From Streptomyces sp. TG1A-60 (GTDB lineage Bacteria > Actinomycetota > Actinomycetes > Streptomycetales > Streptomycetaceae), in assembly GCF_037201975.1 (NCBI RefSeq), contig NZ_CP147520.1, positions 1,674,001 through 1,738,000 of the forward strand: DNA of 64,000 bases, in the 5' to 3' direction. Shown here in pieces: positions 17,509 through 26,423 of this stretch. The translations under genes and the position numbers were made by a program. How positions within the stretch are numbered: position 1 is the first letter of the stretch; each line of letters opens with the position of its first letter. Under the pieces are notes generated by a model that saw only the letters and a program-made list of their open reading frames with translations, had not been told where the DNA came from and ran no database searches.

Positions 17509-18443
17509 CGACGACCGTCGCGACCGTCTCCGAGGAGACGGGTGCCCCGTACACCCTCTCCCATCTGGACGCGCTGGAGTCCGAGGCGGTCCACATCTTC
17601 CGCGAGGTGGCGGGCGAGTTCGAACGGCCGGTGATCCTCTTCTCCGGCGGCAAGGACTCCATCGTCATGCTGCACCTGGCCCTGAAGGCGTTCGCCCCGG
17701 CGACGATCCCCTTCTCCCTGCTGCACGTGGACACCGGCCACAACTTCCCCGAGGTTCTTCAGTACCGCGACCGTACGGTGGCCGAGCACAACCTGCGGCT
17801 GCACGTGGCCTCGGTCCAGGACTACATCGATCGCGGGGTGCTGCGCGAGCGCCCCGACGGCACCCGCAACCCCCTGCAGACCGTGCCGCTCACCGAGAAG
17901 ATCCAGACGGAGAAGTTCGACGCCGTCTTCGGCGGTGGCCGCCGCGACGAGGAGAAGGCGCGGGCGAAAGAGCGGGTGTTCTCGCTGCGGGACGAGTTCT
18001 CGCAGTGGGACCCGCGCCGCCAGCGCCCCGAGCTGTGGCAGCTGTACAACGGCCGTCACGCGCCCGGCGAGCACGTCCGCGTCTTCCCGCTCTCCAACTG
18101 GACCGAGCTGGACGTCTGGCAGTACATCGCCCGGGAGGGCATCGAACTGCCCCAGATCTACTTCGCGCACGAGCGTGAGGTGTTCCAGCGGGCGGGCATG
18201 TGGCTGACCGCCGGCGAGTGGGGCGGCCCCAGGGACGGCGAGACCGTCGAGAAGCGCCTCGTCCGCTACCGGACCGTGGGGGACATGTCCTGCACGGGCG
18301 CCGTCGACTCCGACGCGACCACCCTGGAGGCCGTGATCACCGAGATCGCCGCCTCCCGGCTCACCGAGCGGGGCGCGACCCGCGCCGACGACAAGATGTC
18401 CGAGGCCGCGATGGAAGACCGTAAGCGCGAGGGGTACTTCTAG
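17505..18443 (+). CDS. cysD: Sulfate adenylyltransferase, small subunit
   Basis: With CysN forms ATP sulfurylase, making APS from ATP and sulfate. 312 residues. The PP-loop motif is ILFSGGKDSIVMLHLA (about residues 44-59). Further family blocks are LLHVDTGHNFPEVLQYRD, DAVFGGGRRDEEKARAKER, VFPLSNWTELDVWQYI and GDMSCTGAV. The ATG overlaps the cysC stop and the stop is 2 bp before cysN, so the pair is tightly coupled. PAPS reductase-like proteins share the PP-loop, but the length and the cysN neighbour settle the call. Confidence 0.95.
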   Translation: MTTTVATVSEETGAPYTLSHLDALESEAVHIFREVAGEFERPVILFSGGKDSIVMLHLALKAFAPATIPFSLLHVDTGHNFPEVLQYRDRTVAEHNLRLHVASVQDYIDRGVLRERPDGTRNPLQTVPLTEKIQTEKFDAVFGGGRRDEEKARAKERVFSLRDEFSQWDPRRQRPELWQLYNGRHAPGEHVRVFPLSNWTELDVWQYIAREGIELPQIYFAHEREVFQRAGMWLTAGEWGGPRDGETVEKRLVRYRTVGDMSCTGAVDSDATTLEAVITEIAASRLTERGATRADDKMSEAAMEDRKREGYF

Positions 18444-18445
18444 GC

Positions 18446-19774
18446 ATGAGCACGACCACGGAACTCACCGAGACGACCCTGCTGCGCTTCGCGACCGCCG
18501 GTTCCGTCGACGACGGCAAGTCCACGCTCGTCGGGCGACTGCTACACGACTCCAAGTCGGTCCTCACCGACCAGCTGGAGGCCGTGCAGCGCGCCTCCGC
18601 GAGCCGTGGCCAGGAGGGCCCCGACCTCGCGCTGCTCACCGACGGTCTGCGGGCCGAGCGGGAACAGGGCATCACCATCGACGTGGCCTACCGCTACTTC
18701 GCCACGCCCCGCCGCCGGTTCATCCTCGCCGACACCCCCGGCCATGTGCAGTACACCCGCAACATGGTCACCGGCGCCTCCACCGCCGAACTGACGGTGA
18801 TCCTGGTCGACGCCCGCAACGGCGTCGTCGAGCAGACCCGCCGGCACGCCGCGATCGCCGCGCTGCTGCGCGTGCCGCACGTGGTGCTCGCCGTGAACAA
18901 GATGGACCTCGTCGCCTACGAGGAGCAGGTCTTCGCACGGATCGCCGAGGAGTTCACGGCGTACGCGTCCGAGCTGGGCGTCCCGGAGATCACCGCCATC
19001 CCGATCTCGGCGCTCGCCGGTGACAACGTGGTGGAGCCGTCGGCGAACATGGACTGGTACGGCGGACCGACCTTCCTGGAACACCTGGAGTCCGTGCCGG
19101 TCAGCCACGACCTGGCCCACTGCCACGCCCGCCTCCCCGTGCAGTACGTGATCCGTCCGCAGACCGCCGAGCACCCGGACTACCGGGGGTACGCGGGGCA
19201 GATCGCGGCCGGCACGTTCCGCGTCGGCGACTCGGTGACGGTGCTGCCGTCCGGCCGTACGACGAAGGTCACGGGTATCGACCTGCTCGGCAAGCCGGTC
19301 GAGGCGGCCCACACCCCGCAGTCGGTGACCCTCCTGCTGGAGGACGACATCGACATCTCGCGCGGCGATCTGCTCGTGCCCAGCAAGGACGCGCCCGCGA
19401 CCACGCAGGACATCGAGGCGACCGTCTGCCATGTCGCCGACCAGCCGCTCACCGTGGGCCACCGGGTTCTGCTCAAGCACGGCACCCGCACGGTCAAGGC
19501 GATCGTCAAGGACATCCCGTCCCGGCTGACCCTCGACGACCTGTCCCTGCACCCGCACCCGGGACAGCTCGTCGCGAACGACATCGGCCGGGTGAAGGTC
19601 CGCACCGCCCAGGCGCTGCCGGTCGACTCGTACGCCGACTCCCGCCGCACCGGCTCGTTCATCCTGATCGACCCGGCCGACGGCACGACGCTGACCGCCG
19701 GCATGGTCGGCGAGTCCTTCGCCTCCCCCGAGCCCGTCAAGGACGAGGCCGAGGACGACGGGTGGGACTTCTGA
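18446..19774 (+). CDS. cysN: Sulfate adenylyltransferase, large GTPase subunit
   Basis: GTPase that drives APS synthesis with CysD. 442 residues. G motifs: GSVDDGKSTLVGRLL (P-loop, about residue 16), EREQGITIDVAYRYF (switch I), DTPGH (G3) and NKMDL (G4), followed by EF-Tu-like domains II and III. It ends at residue 442 without a CysC extension, in line with the separate cysC upstream. It starts 2 bp after cysD. After its stop a 230-bp spacer separates the ABC transporter genes, so the transporter may have its own expression signals. Confidence 0.95.
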   Translation: MSTTTELTETTLLRFATAGSVDDGKSTLVGRLLHDSKSVLTDQLEAVQRASASRGQEGPDLALLTDGLRAEREQGITIDVAYRYFATPRRRFILADTPGHVQYTRNMVTGASTAELTVILVDARNGVVEQTRRHAAIAALLRVPHVVLAVNKMDLVAYEEQVFARIAEEFTAYASELGVPEITAIPISALAGDNVVEPSANMDWYGGPTFLEHLESVPVSHDLAHCHARLPVQYVIRPQTAEHPDYRGYAGQIAAGTFRVGDSVTVLPSGRTTKVTGIDLLGKPVEAAHTPQSVTLLLEDDIDISRGDLLVPSKDAPATTQDIEATVCHVADQPLTVGHRVLLKHGTRTVKAIVKDIPSRLTLDDLSLHPHPGQLVANDIGRVKVRTAQALPVDSYADSRRTGSFILIDPADGTTLTAGMVGESFASPEPVKDEAEDDGWDF

Positions 19775-19775
19775 C

Positions 19776-19877
19776 ATGAACTGCCTGGACTTCTACGCGA
19801 CGTTCGCGAAGGAGGGTGGCCGGGTCGGCAGCGGCGCCCTCGGCAGCGGGCAGGGCGGAGTGGCCCGATGTGCGTGA
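19776..19877 (+). CDS. Possible 33-aa small ORF between cysN and the ABC transporter
   Basis: ATG one base after the cysN stop codon opens a 33-residue frame beginning MNCLDFYATFAKEGG and ending GVARCA. It has one Cys near each end. There is no separate ribosome site, so expression would depend on cysN coupling. Nothing else supports it; it may be chance. Confidence 0.2.
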   Translation: MNCLDFYATFAKEGGRVGSGALGSGQGGVARCA

Positions 19878-20007
19878 CGACGTACGCGCACCCCATGCGC
19901 GCCCCGTCCCCCCGCCCGACGTCCCGGCTGCGACGAAGACCCTTTTCCTGACCCCGGCCACGCCCGAGAAGACCGTGACCGCCGGGCCTCCGAGAGGAAC
20001 ACCTCCC

Positions 20008-21117
20008 GTGCCTGCCTCCCGCTCATCCGCCTTCCGGCGCGTCTTCGCGGTCGTAGCGGCGCTTCCGCTGCTCGCGCTCGCCGCCTGCGGTTACGGCTCC
20101 CAGGCTCCCGACGACGACGCCTCGCAGGTCGCCGCCGGTGCCAAGAAGATCGACGGTCTCGACTCCGTCAACATCGGCTACTTCGGCAATCTCACCCACG
20201 CCACCGCCCTGGTCGGCCGCCAGAAGGGCTTCTTCCAGAAGGAACTCGGCGGCACCGAGGCGAAGTACGCGGTCTTCAACGCCGGCCCCTCCGAGATCGA
20301 GGCCCTCAACGGGGGCTCCATCGACATCGGCTGGATCGGCCCCTCCCCGGCGATCAACGGCTACACCAAGGCGAACGGCACGAACCTGCGCATCATCGGC
20401 GGCTCGGCGTCCGGCGGGGTGAAGCTCGTAGTCGACCCGGACAAGATCAAGACCCTGAAGGACGTCAAGGGCAAGAAGATCGCCACCCCGCAGCTCGGCA
20501 ACACCCAGGACGTGGCGTTCCTCGACTGGATCGCGGAGCAGGGCTGGAAGGTCGACGCGGAGAGCGGCAAGGGCGACGTCTCCGTGGTCCGCACGGACAA
20601 CTCCGTCGCTCCGAACGCCTACAAGTCCGGCGCCATCGACGGCGCCTGGGTGCCGGAGCCGACCGCGTCCCAGCTGGTCGCCGAAGGCGCGAAGGTGCTG
20701 CTGGACGAGGCCGACCTGTGGCCGGACAAGAAGTTCGTGATCACGAACGTCATCGTGCGGCAGGAGTTCCTGAAGAAGCACCCGGCCGTCGTCGAGGCCG
20801 TACTGCGCGCCTCGGTGAAGACCACCGCGTGGATCCACGACAACCCGGACGAGGCCAAGGCCGCGGCCAACGCCCGCCTCAGGGCCGAGACCGGCAAGGA
20901 ACTGCCCGCCGAGGTGCTCGACCCGGCGTGGCGGTCCATCCGGTTCACCGACGACCCGCTGGCCGCCACCCTCGGCGTGGAGGCGGAGCACGCTGTGCGG
21001 GCCGGTCTCCTCGAGAAGCCCGACCTCGCCGGCGTCTACGACCTGACCTTGCTGAACAAGGTCCTCGAGGCCGCGGGTGAGCCCACGGCCGACGACGCCG
21101 GGCTCGGCGTCGAGTAA
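20008..21117 (+). CDS. ssuA: ABC transporter substrate-binding lipoprotein, sulfonate/taurine type
   Basis: Extracellular solute receptor of 369 residues. The N-terminus SSAFRRVFAVVAALPLLALAACGYG is a lipoprotein signal with lipobox LAAC (lipidated Cys near residue 28, split view: hydrophobic core VVAALPLLALA then AC). The body has the SsuA/TauA family blocks VNIGYFGNLTHATALV, GPSEIEALNGGSIDIGWIG and GKKIATPQLGNTQDVAFLDW. The GTG at 20008 has GAGAGGAA 9 bp upstream. ATP-binding and permease genes follow at once. Position behind cysN makes a sulfur source (sulfonate, taurine or possibly sulfate) likely; the exact ligand is not shown. The symbol is by family likeness. Confidence 0.8.
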   Translation: MPASRSSAFRRVFAVVAALPLLALAACGYGSQAPDDDASQVAAGAKKIDGLDSVNIGYFGNLTHATALVGRQKGFFQKELGGTEAKYAVFNAGPSEIEALNGGSIDIGWIGPSPAINGYTKANGTNLRIIGGSASGGVKLVVDPDKIKTLKDVKGKKIATPQLGNTQDVAFLDWIAEQGWKVDAESGKGDVSVVRTDNSVAPNAYKSGAIDGAWVPEPTASQLVAEGAKVLLDEADLWPDKKFVITNVIVRQEFLKKHPAVVEAVLRASVKTTAWIHDNPDEAKAAANARLRAETGKELPAEVLDPAWRSIRFTDDPLAATLGVEAEHAVRAGLLEKPDLAGVYDLTLLNKVLEAAGEPTADDAGLGVE

Positions 21118-21153
21118 CCGCACAGTCCGATGAGTTCCCAGGAGGTGACGACC

Positions 21154-21942
21154 ATGGCCACCGCACTCGCCAAGGCCGCCGACAGCGCCGGAACGGCCCT
21201 GCACGCCGCCCGTATCGAGCACGTGTCGAAGTCCTTCGCCGGGCCTGGCGGGCAGCAGCTCGTCCTCGACGACATCACCCTCGATGTCGCTCCGGGCGAG
21301 TTCGTCACCCTCCTGGGGGCCTCGGGCTGCGGCAAGTCGACGCTGCTGAACCTGGTCGCCGGGCTCGACAGGCCGACGGCGGGCAGCATCACGACCGACG
21401 GGCGTCCGGCCCTGATGTTCCAGGAGCACGCCCTGTTCCCGTGGCTGACCGCGGGCAAGAACATCGAACTCGCCCTGAAGCTCAGGGGGGTTCCGAAGAA
21501 CGACCGGCGCGAGCGGACCGAGGAGCTGCTCGGCCTGGTCCGGCTCAAGGGCGCCTACGGCAAGCGGGTGCACGAGCTGTCCGGCGGTATGCGCCAGCGG
21601 GTCGCCCTGGCCCGCGCGCTGGCCCAGGAGAGCAAGCTGCTGCTGATGGACGAGCCGTTCGCGGCGCTCGACGCCATCACCCGCGACGTGCTGCACGACG
21701 AGCTGACCCGCATCTGGAGCGAGACGAAGCTGTCGGTGCTGTTCGTGACGCACAACGTGCGCGAGGCGGTCCGGCTCGCCGAGCGCGTCGTGCTGCTGTC
21801 CTCGCGCCCCGGCCGGGTGGCCCGCGAGTGGACGGTGGGCATTCCGCAGCCGCGCCGTATCGAGGACACCGCCGTGGCGGAGCTGTCCGTCGAGATCACC
21901 GAAGAACTGCGTAGGGAGATCCGCCGCCATGGCCAGCACTGA
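21154..21942 (+). CDS. ssuB: ABC transporter ATP-binding protein, sulfonate/taurine/nitrate type
   Basis: Cytoplasmic ATPase of 262 residues. Walker A GASGCGKST (about residue 53), Q-loop LMFQEHALFPWL, signature LSGGMRQRVALARALA, Walker B LLLMDEPFAALD and the switch His in VLFVTHNVREAV are all present. A perfect AGGAGG at 21140-21145 lies 8 bp before the ATG at 21154, which decides this start over an ATG at 21130. The gene overlaps the permease by 14 bp. Confidence 0.9.
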   Translation: MATALAKAADSAGTALHAARIEHVSKSFAGPGGQQLVLDDITLDVAPGEFVTLLGASGCGKSTLLNLVAGLDRPTAGSITTDGRPALMFQEHALFPWLTAGKNIELALKLRGVPKNDRRERTEELLGLVRLKGAYGKRVHELSGGMRQRVALARALAQESKLLLMDEPFAALDAITRDVLHDELTRIWSETKLSVLFVTHNVREAVRLAERVVLLSSRPGRVAREWTVGIPQPRRIEDTAVAELSVEITEELRREIRRHGQH

Positions 21943-22834
21943 GACCAGGAGCGACGCCTCCGGCAGGGACGGGGACGGGGACGATCTCGCCGGCCTGGAG
22001 GCGGGCCTCGACGCGCTGGACGCGGTGCAGACCGGGCGTCCGCCGCTGCGCCAGGTCCTCCTCCAGAAGGTGCTGCCCCCGGTCGTCGCGGTCGCCCTGA
22101 CGCTCGCGGTCTGGCAGCTCCTCGTCTGGGCGGAGGTCACCCCGGCGTACAAGCTGCCCTCCCCGTCCGCCGTCTGGGACGAGGTGGAGCAGGCCTGGCT
22201 GCAGGGCACCCTCCTCGACTACATCTGGACCAGCGTCTCCCGAGGTCTGCTCGGGTTCCTGCTGGCCCTGCTGATCGGCACGCCGCTCGGTCTGCTGGTG
22301 GCCCGCGTCCGGATCGTCCGCGCGGCGCTCGGGCCGATCCTCTCCGGTCTGCAGTCGCTGCCGTCGGTGGCGTGGGTGCCGCCCGCGGTGATCTGGCTGG
22401 GCCTGCAGCCGTCGGTGATGTACACGGTGATCCTGCTCGGCGCGGTGCCCTCGATCGCCAACGGGCTGGTGTCCGGCATCGACCAGGTGCCGCCCCTGTT
22501 CCTGCGGGCCGGCCGCACCCTCGGCGCCACCGGGCTGAAGGGCACCTGGCACATCGTGATGCCGGCGGCGCTGCCCGGTTACGTGGCCGGTCTGAAGCAG
22601 GGCTGGGCGTTCTCGTGGCGCTCGCTGATGGCCGCCGAGATCATCGCGCAGGCACCGGACATGGGCACGGGCCTCGGCCAGCTGCTGGAGGCGGGCCGGA
22701 CCAACAGCAGCATGTCCCAGGTCTTCCTCGCCATCCTGCTCATCCTGATCGTCGGCATCGCCATCGACCTGCTGATCTTCAGCCCGCTGGAGCGGTGGGT
22801 GCTGCGCAGCCGAGGTCTGCTCGTGAGCCGCTGA
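21929..22834 (+). CDS. ssuC: ABC transporter permease, sulfonate/taurine type
   Basis: Inner-membrane permease of 301 residues with about six hydrophobic segments. The first 45 residues are a charged cytoplasmic tail (SGRDGDGDDLAGLEAGLD). The EAA cytoplasmic loop that contacts the ATPase reads LFLRAGRTLGATGLKGTWHIVMPAALPG (seen in parts: RAGRTLGATG and HIVMPAALP). The start overlaps the ATPase gene by 14 bp, indicating coupled translation. The BPD_transp_1 fold and operon partners support a SsuC/TauC-like role; specificity is set by the receptor. Confidence 0.88.
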   Translation: MASTETRSDASGRDGDGDDLAGLEAGLDALDAVQTGRPPLRQVLLQKVLPPVVAVALTLAVWQLLVWAEVTPAYKLPSPSAVWDEVEQAWLQGTLLDYIWTSVSRGLLGFLLALLIGTPLGLLVARVRIVRAALGPILSGLQSLPSVAWVPPAVIWLGLQPSVMYTVILLGAVPSIANGLVSGIDQVPPLFLRAGRTLGATGLKGTWHIVMPAALPGYVAGLKQGWAFSWRSLMAAEIIAQAPDMGTGLGQLLEAGRTNSSMSQVFLAILLILIVGIAIDLLIFSPLERWVLRSRGLLVSR

Positions 22835-22898
22835 GCACGGATCCCGACCGCCGACGCCCCGATACGGAACCGAAGGAAGAGCTGAGAGAGCCACCTGC

Positions 22899-23648
22899 AT
22901 GCACAGCCCCGTACTCCTCGTCATCGCCCACGGCAGCCGCGACCCTCGGCACGCCGCGACCGTGCACGCCCTCGTGCGGCGGGTACGGGCGACGCGCCCC
23001 GGGCTGCGCGTGGAGACCGGCTTCCTGGACTTCAACGTCCCTTCGGTGCAAGGGGTGCTGGAGTCGCTGGCGGCGGAGGGCGTACGCGACGTGGTGGCTC
23101 TGCCGCTGCTCCTGACCCGCGCGTTCCACGCGAAGGCGGACATCCCGGCTGTACTGAGTGCCGCGCCGCCACGGCTGCGCATCCGTCAGGCGGAGGTCCT
23201 GGGCCCCTCCCCGCTGCTGCTGTCGGCCCTCGAACACCGTCTGTACGAGGCGGGGTCGAGCCCCGCCGACAAGTCCTCGACCGGGGTCGTTCTGGCCTCG
23301 GCGGGGTCCACCGACCCGGAGGCGATCGCGGTGATCGCCGACATCGCGCGGGAGTGGTGGCACACCGGTTGGTGCGCCGTGCGACCCGCGTTCGCCTCCG
23401 CATCCCTTCCCCGCACCGAGGACGCCGTGCGCGAGCTGCGCTCCCTCGGCTGCGAGCGCGTCGCCGTCGCGCCGTACGTCCTCGCCCCCGGCTTCCTCCC
23501 GGACCGCATCGCCCGGGGCGCGGCCGGGGCGGACGTCCTCGCCGATGTCCTGGGACCCGCCCCGGAGGTGGCACGGCTGCTCCTGCGCCGGTACGACGAG
23601 GCGGCCACGAAGGCGCTGGCGTCGACGCGGATCAGCGCGAGCGCCTGA
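22899..23648 (+). CDS. CbiX/SirB-like sirohydrochlorin chelatase
   Basis: 249 residues with two CbiX-like halves. The N-terminal motif LLVIAHGSRDPRHAATV carries the metal-chelation His that follows IAHGS; the second half has YVLAPGFLPDRIARGA. Known of the family: insertion of Fe2+ (SirB) or Co2+ (CbiX) into sirohydrochlorin. As siroheme is the cofactor of the sulfite reductase encoded upstream, ferrochelation for siroheme is the sensible job; cobalt chelation cannot be excluded. ATG at 22899, 64 bp after the permease; last gene before a strong terminator. Confidence 0.82.
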   Translation: MHSPVLLVIAHGSRDPRHAATVHALVRRVRATRPGLRVETGFLDFNVPSVQGVLESLAAEGVRDVVALPLLLTRAFHAKADIPAVLSAAPPRLRIRQAEVLGPSPLLLSALEHRLYEAGSSPADKSSTGVVLASAGSTDPEAIAVIADIAREWWHTGWCAVRPAFASASLPRTEDAVRELRSLGCERVAVAPYVLAPGFLPDRIARGAAGADVLADVLGPAPEVARLLLRRYDEAATKALASTRISASA

Positions 23649-23701
23649 GCTTGACGTTCAACCCCGACAAGATCGTCTCTTGTCGGGGTTGAACGTCAAG
23701 C
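23649..23701 (+). terminator. Strong terminator of the sulfur operon (perfect 24-bp stem)
   Basis: Left arm 23649-23672 and right arm 23678-23701 are exact reverse complements over 24 bases, with a 5-nt loop TCGTC. The left arm starts GCTTGACGTTCAACCCCG. It begins right at the chelatase stop and also lies 29 bp past the stop of the convergent minus-strand gene, so it should stop transcription both ways. Confidence 0.85.
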
Positions 23702-23730
23702 CGAGCGCCACACTCGGTCGGCAGCCCGCG

Positions 23731-24327
23731 TCACCGCGCGACCGGCTCCGGGTGGCGGCCACTCGACGCCAGCGCGCGGTCGAACACCGGGGCGTCGGCC
23801 GGGACGGGCACCGGGGCGGCGAAGCCGTCGTACCGGCGGTAGAGGTCGCCGTGGGTCTCCACGACGGTGAGGACGAAGCGGGCGGGCGGGCCCGGGAGGT
23901 GGAAGGACTGGCCGGTGGCGGTGGCGACGTCCCAGCCGTGGACGGCCATCTCCTTGATGATCATGCCGGCGAGGTCGACGGCGGGCAGCGGGCCCATGCC
24001 GAGGTCGATGTCACCCTCCCAGAGCGCCGGGTCGGCCCAGGCCGTGACCGCACGGTCCAGTCGGGCGGCGTAGGCGTCGGCCCAGTCGGGGTCGGCGGTG
24101 AAGTCGCGCCGGGTCAGTTCCTCGGGCAGGTGTTCGCGCAGGGCGTGGTGTTCGAGGCCGTGCGAGGTGTACAGGACCCAGTGGTTGACCAGGGCGCGGA
24201 CGTCCCAGTCGGGGCAGTGGGTGGACAGGGGGAGCTGCGCCGCCGTGACGCCCCGGGCGACCCGGGCCGCCTCGGCGGCGCATTCGGCCATGTACGGGTG
24301 GTGCGGGTGCGTGTCGTGGTTCTTCAT
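23731..24327 (-). CDS. TIGR03086/DinB-like maleylpyruvate isomerase-type metal-binding protein
   Basis: 198-residue cytoplasmic protein of the actinobacterial TIGR03086/mycothiol-dependent maleylpyruvate isomerase-like family. The N-terminal motif LSTHCPDWDVRALVNHW (C-x-x-W-D-V-x-x-L-x-x-H) carries the first metal His. EMAVHGWDVATATGQ supplies the later HGWD His, another expected ligand. Such DinB-fold proteins usually bind one divalent metal, often with mycothiol as cofactor. Start ATG 24327; a longer frame further upstream reads through unrelated sequence. Substrate unknown; convergent to the sulfur operon and separated by the shared terminator. Confidence 0.78.
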   Translation of the reverse strand: MKNHDTHPHHPYMAECAAEAARVARGVTAAQLPLSTHCPDWDVRALVNHWVLYTSHGLEHHALREHLPEELTRRDFTADPDWADAYAARLDRAVTAWADPALWEGDIDLGMGPLPAVDLAGMIIKEMAVHGWDVATATGQSFHLPGPPARFVLTVVETHGDLYRRYDGFAAPVPVPADAPVFDRALASSGRHPEPVAR

Positions 24328-24476
24328 GCGCCTCACGCTAGGGACGGCCCGCTCAGTCCTCTTGAACAAACGCGACAGCCTCGTCCGCCGGACACATCGG
24401 CTTCGCCGCCGGGGCCGGACCCCGGGCCGCCGGTGCCGCCTCCGTTTCCTGGGTCGGCCCGGGTCGTTCCGGGTCT

Positions 24477-25034
24477 TCACGGCGAGGAGGGGAACCGGGT
24501 CAGTTCCGCCAGCTTCACCACCGTGTTCCAGTTGCGGGTCGTGGCGGTCAGACCCTTCAGGAGGCGCGGCCTGGACAGGACCTCCGCGAGTCTGGAGCGG
24601 CCGAGGCCCTCGGGGGCGTAGAGGTACAGGGCCCGGTCGCCGAGTGCGAACTTCTCCGGCAGGAAGGCCTGTTGGTCGATCGTCTCGAAGCGGTTCGTGT
24701 CCACCGGCGCCGAGAAGTACGTCACGTGCAGTTGCCTGCCCTCCAGTTCCGCCGCCGGAAACGGGCAGGCGCCCTGGACCGCCGCCAGGTAGGCGTGGTC
24801 GCGTACCAGGACGTCGACGGTGAAGCCGAAGTGCTTCTCGACGGCGGCGGCGATCTCGGCGGCGAGGGAGTTCTCGTCGCCGTGGTCGCTGGTGAAGACC
24901 GCGTTGCCGCTCTGGAGGTAGGTGGCCACGCCGTCGTGGCCCAGGCCGGTCAGGAGGGTGCGGAGGTCGGCCATCGGGACCTTCTTGTTGCCGCCCACAT
25001 TGATCCCGCGCAGAAGCGCCGCGTACGTCGTCAT
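24477..25034 (-). CDS. DUF1697 family protein
   Basis: 185 residues. The opening TYAALLRGINVGGNKKVPM is the DUF1697 signature, with LRTLLTGLGHDGVATYLQSGN next and the C-terminal TATTRNWNTVVKLAEL block, both conserved in this family. Cytoplasmic, no membrane segment. ATG at 25034 is chosen over a GTG 33 bp upstream because homology begins with it. Function is not known. Probably a single-gene unit. Confidence 0.85.
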   Translation of the reverse strand: MTTYAALLRGINVGGNKKVPMADLRTLLTGLGHDGVATYLQSGNAVFTSDHGDENSLAAEIAAAVEKHFGFTVDVLVRDHAYLAAVQGACPFPAAELEGRQLHVTYFSAPVDTNRFETIDQQAFLPEKFALGDRALYLYAPEGLGRSRLAEVLSRPRLLKGLTATTRNWNTVVKLAELTRFPSSP

Positions 25035-25123
25035 GCGCCCACGATAGGCACGGCGGGGCGGGCTCACCCTGAGGAGCTGCCCCGAGGACCCGGGGCAGCC
25101 GCAAGAGGTCGCCGCCCGGCCCG

Positions 25124-26185
25124 TCAGGCCGCCTCGGCCACGTCGCCCCGGTCGAAGGAGGCCAGGGTGCGGGTGAAGTCGCGGGTCGACAGCAGCAGTT
25201 TGTAGATGATGGCCAGTTCGAAGACGAGCAGCAGGGCGCCGGAGACGATGGTCGCCGTCAGCACCGAGTCGAGCAGCGGGCCGATCATGAAGACACCCAT
25301 CTGGAACTCGATGCCGCTGATCAGATGGGGGCGGATGCGGTGGCGCAGCAGGAAGGACCGTGCGCGCAGGTAGGCGGGGAAGCGGCGGCGGAACTCCTGG
25401 TGCAGGTCGACGACCTGCGTCCGCGTCGCGGGCGGCGCGTCCTCACCGACGGCCGCCGACGGGATCACGGCGGCGGTCGGCGGGGACGGGACTCCGGCTG
25501 TCCGAGCGACTTCGGCCACGGCCGCCGGCGGGGCTTCGGCGGCAGCAGCCCTGTCGGCCGCGGCGACGGCCGTCCGCAGGTCCTGCTCGATGTCGGCCTC
25601 GGGGTTGTCGCGCAGCAGGTCCTCCATGAAGGCGAGTTCCCGTCCGTTCTCGGCGCGGCGGGCCTCACGGAGCCGGGCCTTGATCTGCTTGCGCATGGTG
25701 TGGCGGATCTTGAAGATCTCCAGGGAGTTGATGTACCGGAGGGTGTCGAGGCCGATGACGGCGGCGGCCAGCCAGATGTAGCGGGCGTCGTCCGTGCGCT
25801 GGTACTGCCCCGCCATCAGCGCGACCCCGCAGACCGCCACCCGGACGCGGTCGAAGACGAAGTCGAGCCAGGCACCGAACACGGAGCCCTGGCCGGTGAG
25901 TCGGGCGACCTTGCCGTCCATGCAGTCGAGGATGAAGCTCAGGTGGTAGACGGCGGCACCGGCGATCAGCCAGCGCCAGTCGCCCAGTGCGAAGAAGGCG
26001 GCCGAGACGAGACCCAACAGGAAGGCGCCCCACGTCAGCTGGTTGGGCGTGATCCTCGTGCACTTCGCGGTGAACCGCACCAGCGGTGTGGCGACCGGGT
26101 CGACCAGCAGCACGGTCCACCAGGCGTCACGCTTCTTCTGCGTGACGCGGCGCACCTCGGCGAGGTCGGGTATGTCTCGACGCAT
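25124..26185 (-). CDS. CDP-alcohol phosphatidyltransferase family membrane protein
   Basis: 353 residues. The catalytic motif D-x2-DG-x2-AR-x8-G-x3-D-x3-D is complete: DCMDGKVARLTGQGSVFG then AWLDFVFD, about residues 87-112. Membrane segments flank it (LTWGAFLLGLVSAAFFALG, VAVCGVALMAG, VSGALLLVFELAIIY). Known of the family: transfer of a phosphoalcohol group from CDP-alcohol to an acceptor alcohol such as inositol or glycerol phosphate, making phospholipids. Odd: residues about 210-265 are an Ala/Pro-rich insert (EAPPAAVAEVAR, PSPPTAAVIPSA) that splits the membrane domain, making the protein longer than the usual 200. Acceptor unknown. Confidence 0.82.
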   Translation of the reverse strand: MRRDIPDLAEVRRVTQKKRDAWWTVLLVDPVATPLVRFTAKCTRITPNQLTWGAFLLGLVSAAFFALGDWRWLIAGAAVYHLSFILDCMDGKVARLTGQGSVFGAWLDFVFDRVRVAVCGVALMAGQYQRTDDARYIWLAAAVIGLDTLRYINSLEIFKIRHTMRKQIKARLREARRAENGRELAFMEDLLRDNPEADIEQDLRTAVAAADRAAAAEAPPAAVAEVARTAGVPSPPTAAVIPSAAVGEDAPPATRTQVVDLHQEFRRRFPAYLRARSFLLRHRIRPHLISGIEFQMGVFMIGPLLDSVLTATIVSGALLLVFELAIIYKLLLSTRDFTRTLASFDRGDVAEAA

Positions 26186-26423
26186 GGGTCAACTTCCTGG
26201 CGTTCGACGTGTGTTCACGCTCAGCCTGGGAGCCGTTCACCCGAGGTACAAGAAGTGCAGGACACAACCTTTCGGAGGGGGTAACGGTCGAACCCGGCAC
26301 CAGAGTCGATGGAAGGTCCACGCTGACCGGACGTTATCCGAGCGTTACCAAGCGGCCCGGCCGTCACCCAGAAGGCGCCGAGACTTCATGGCATGAGCAC
26401 AATCGCCCTGCTTGTCATGCTCT

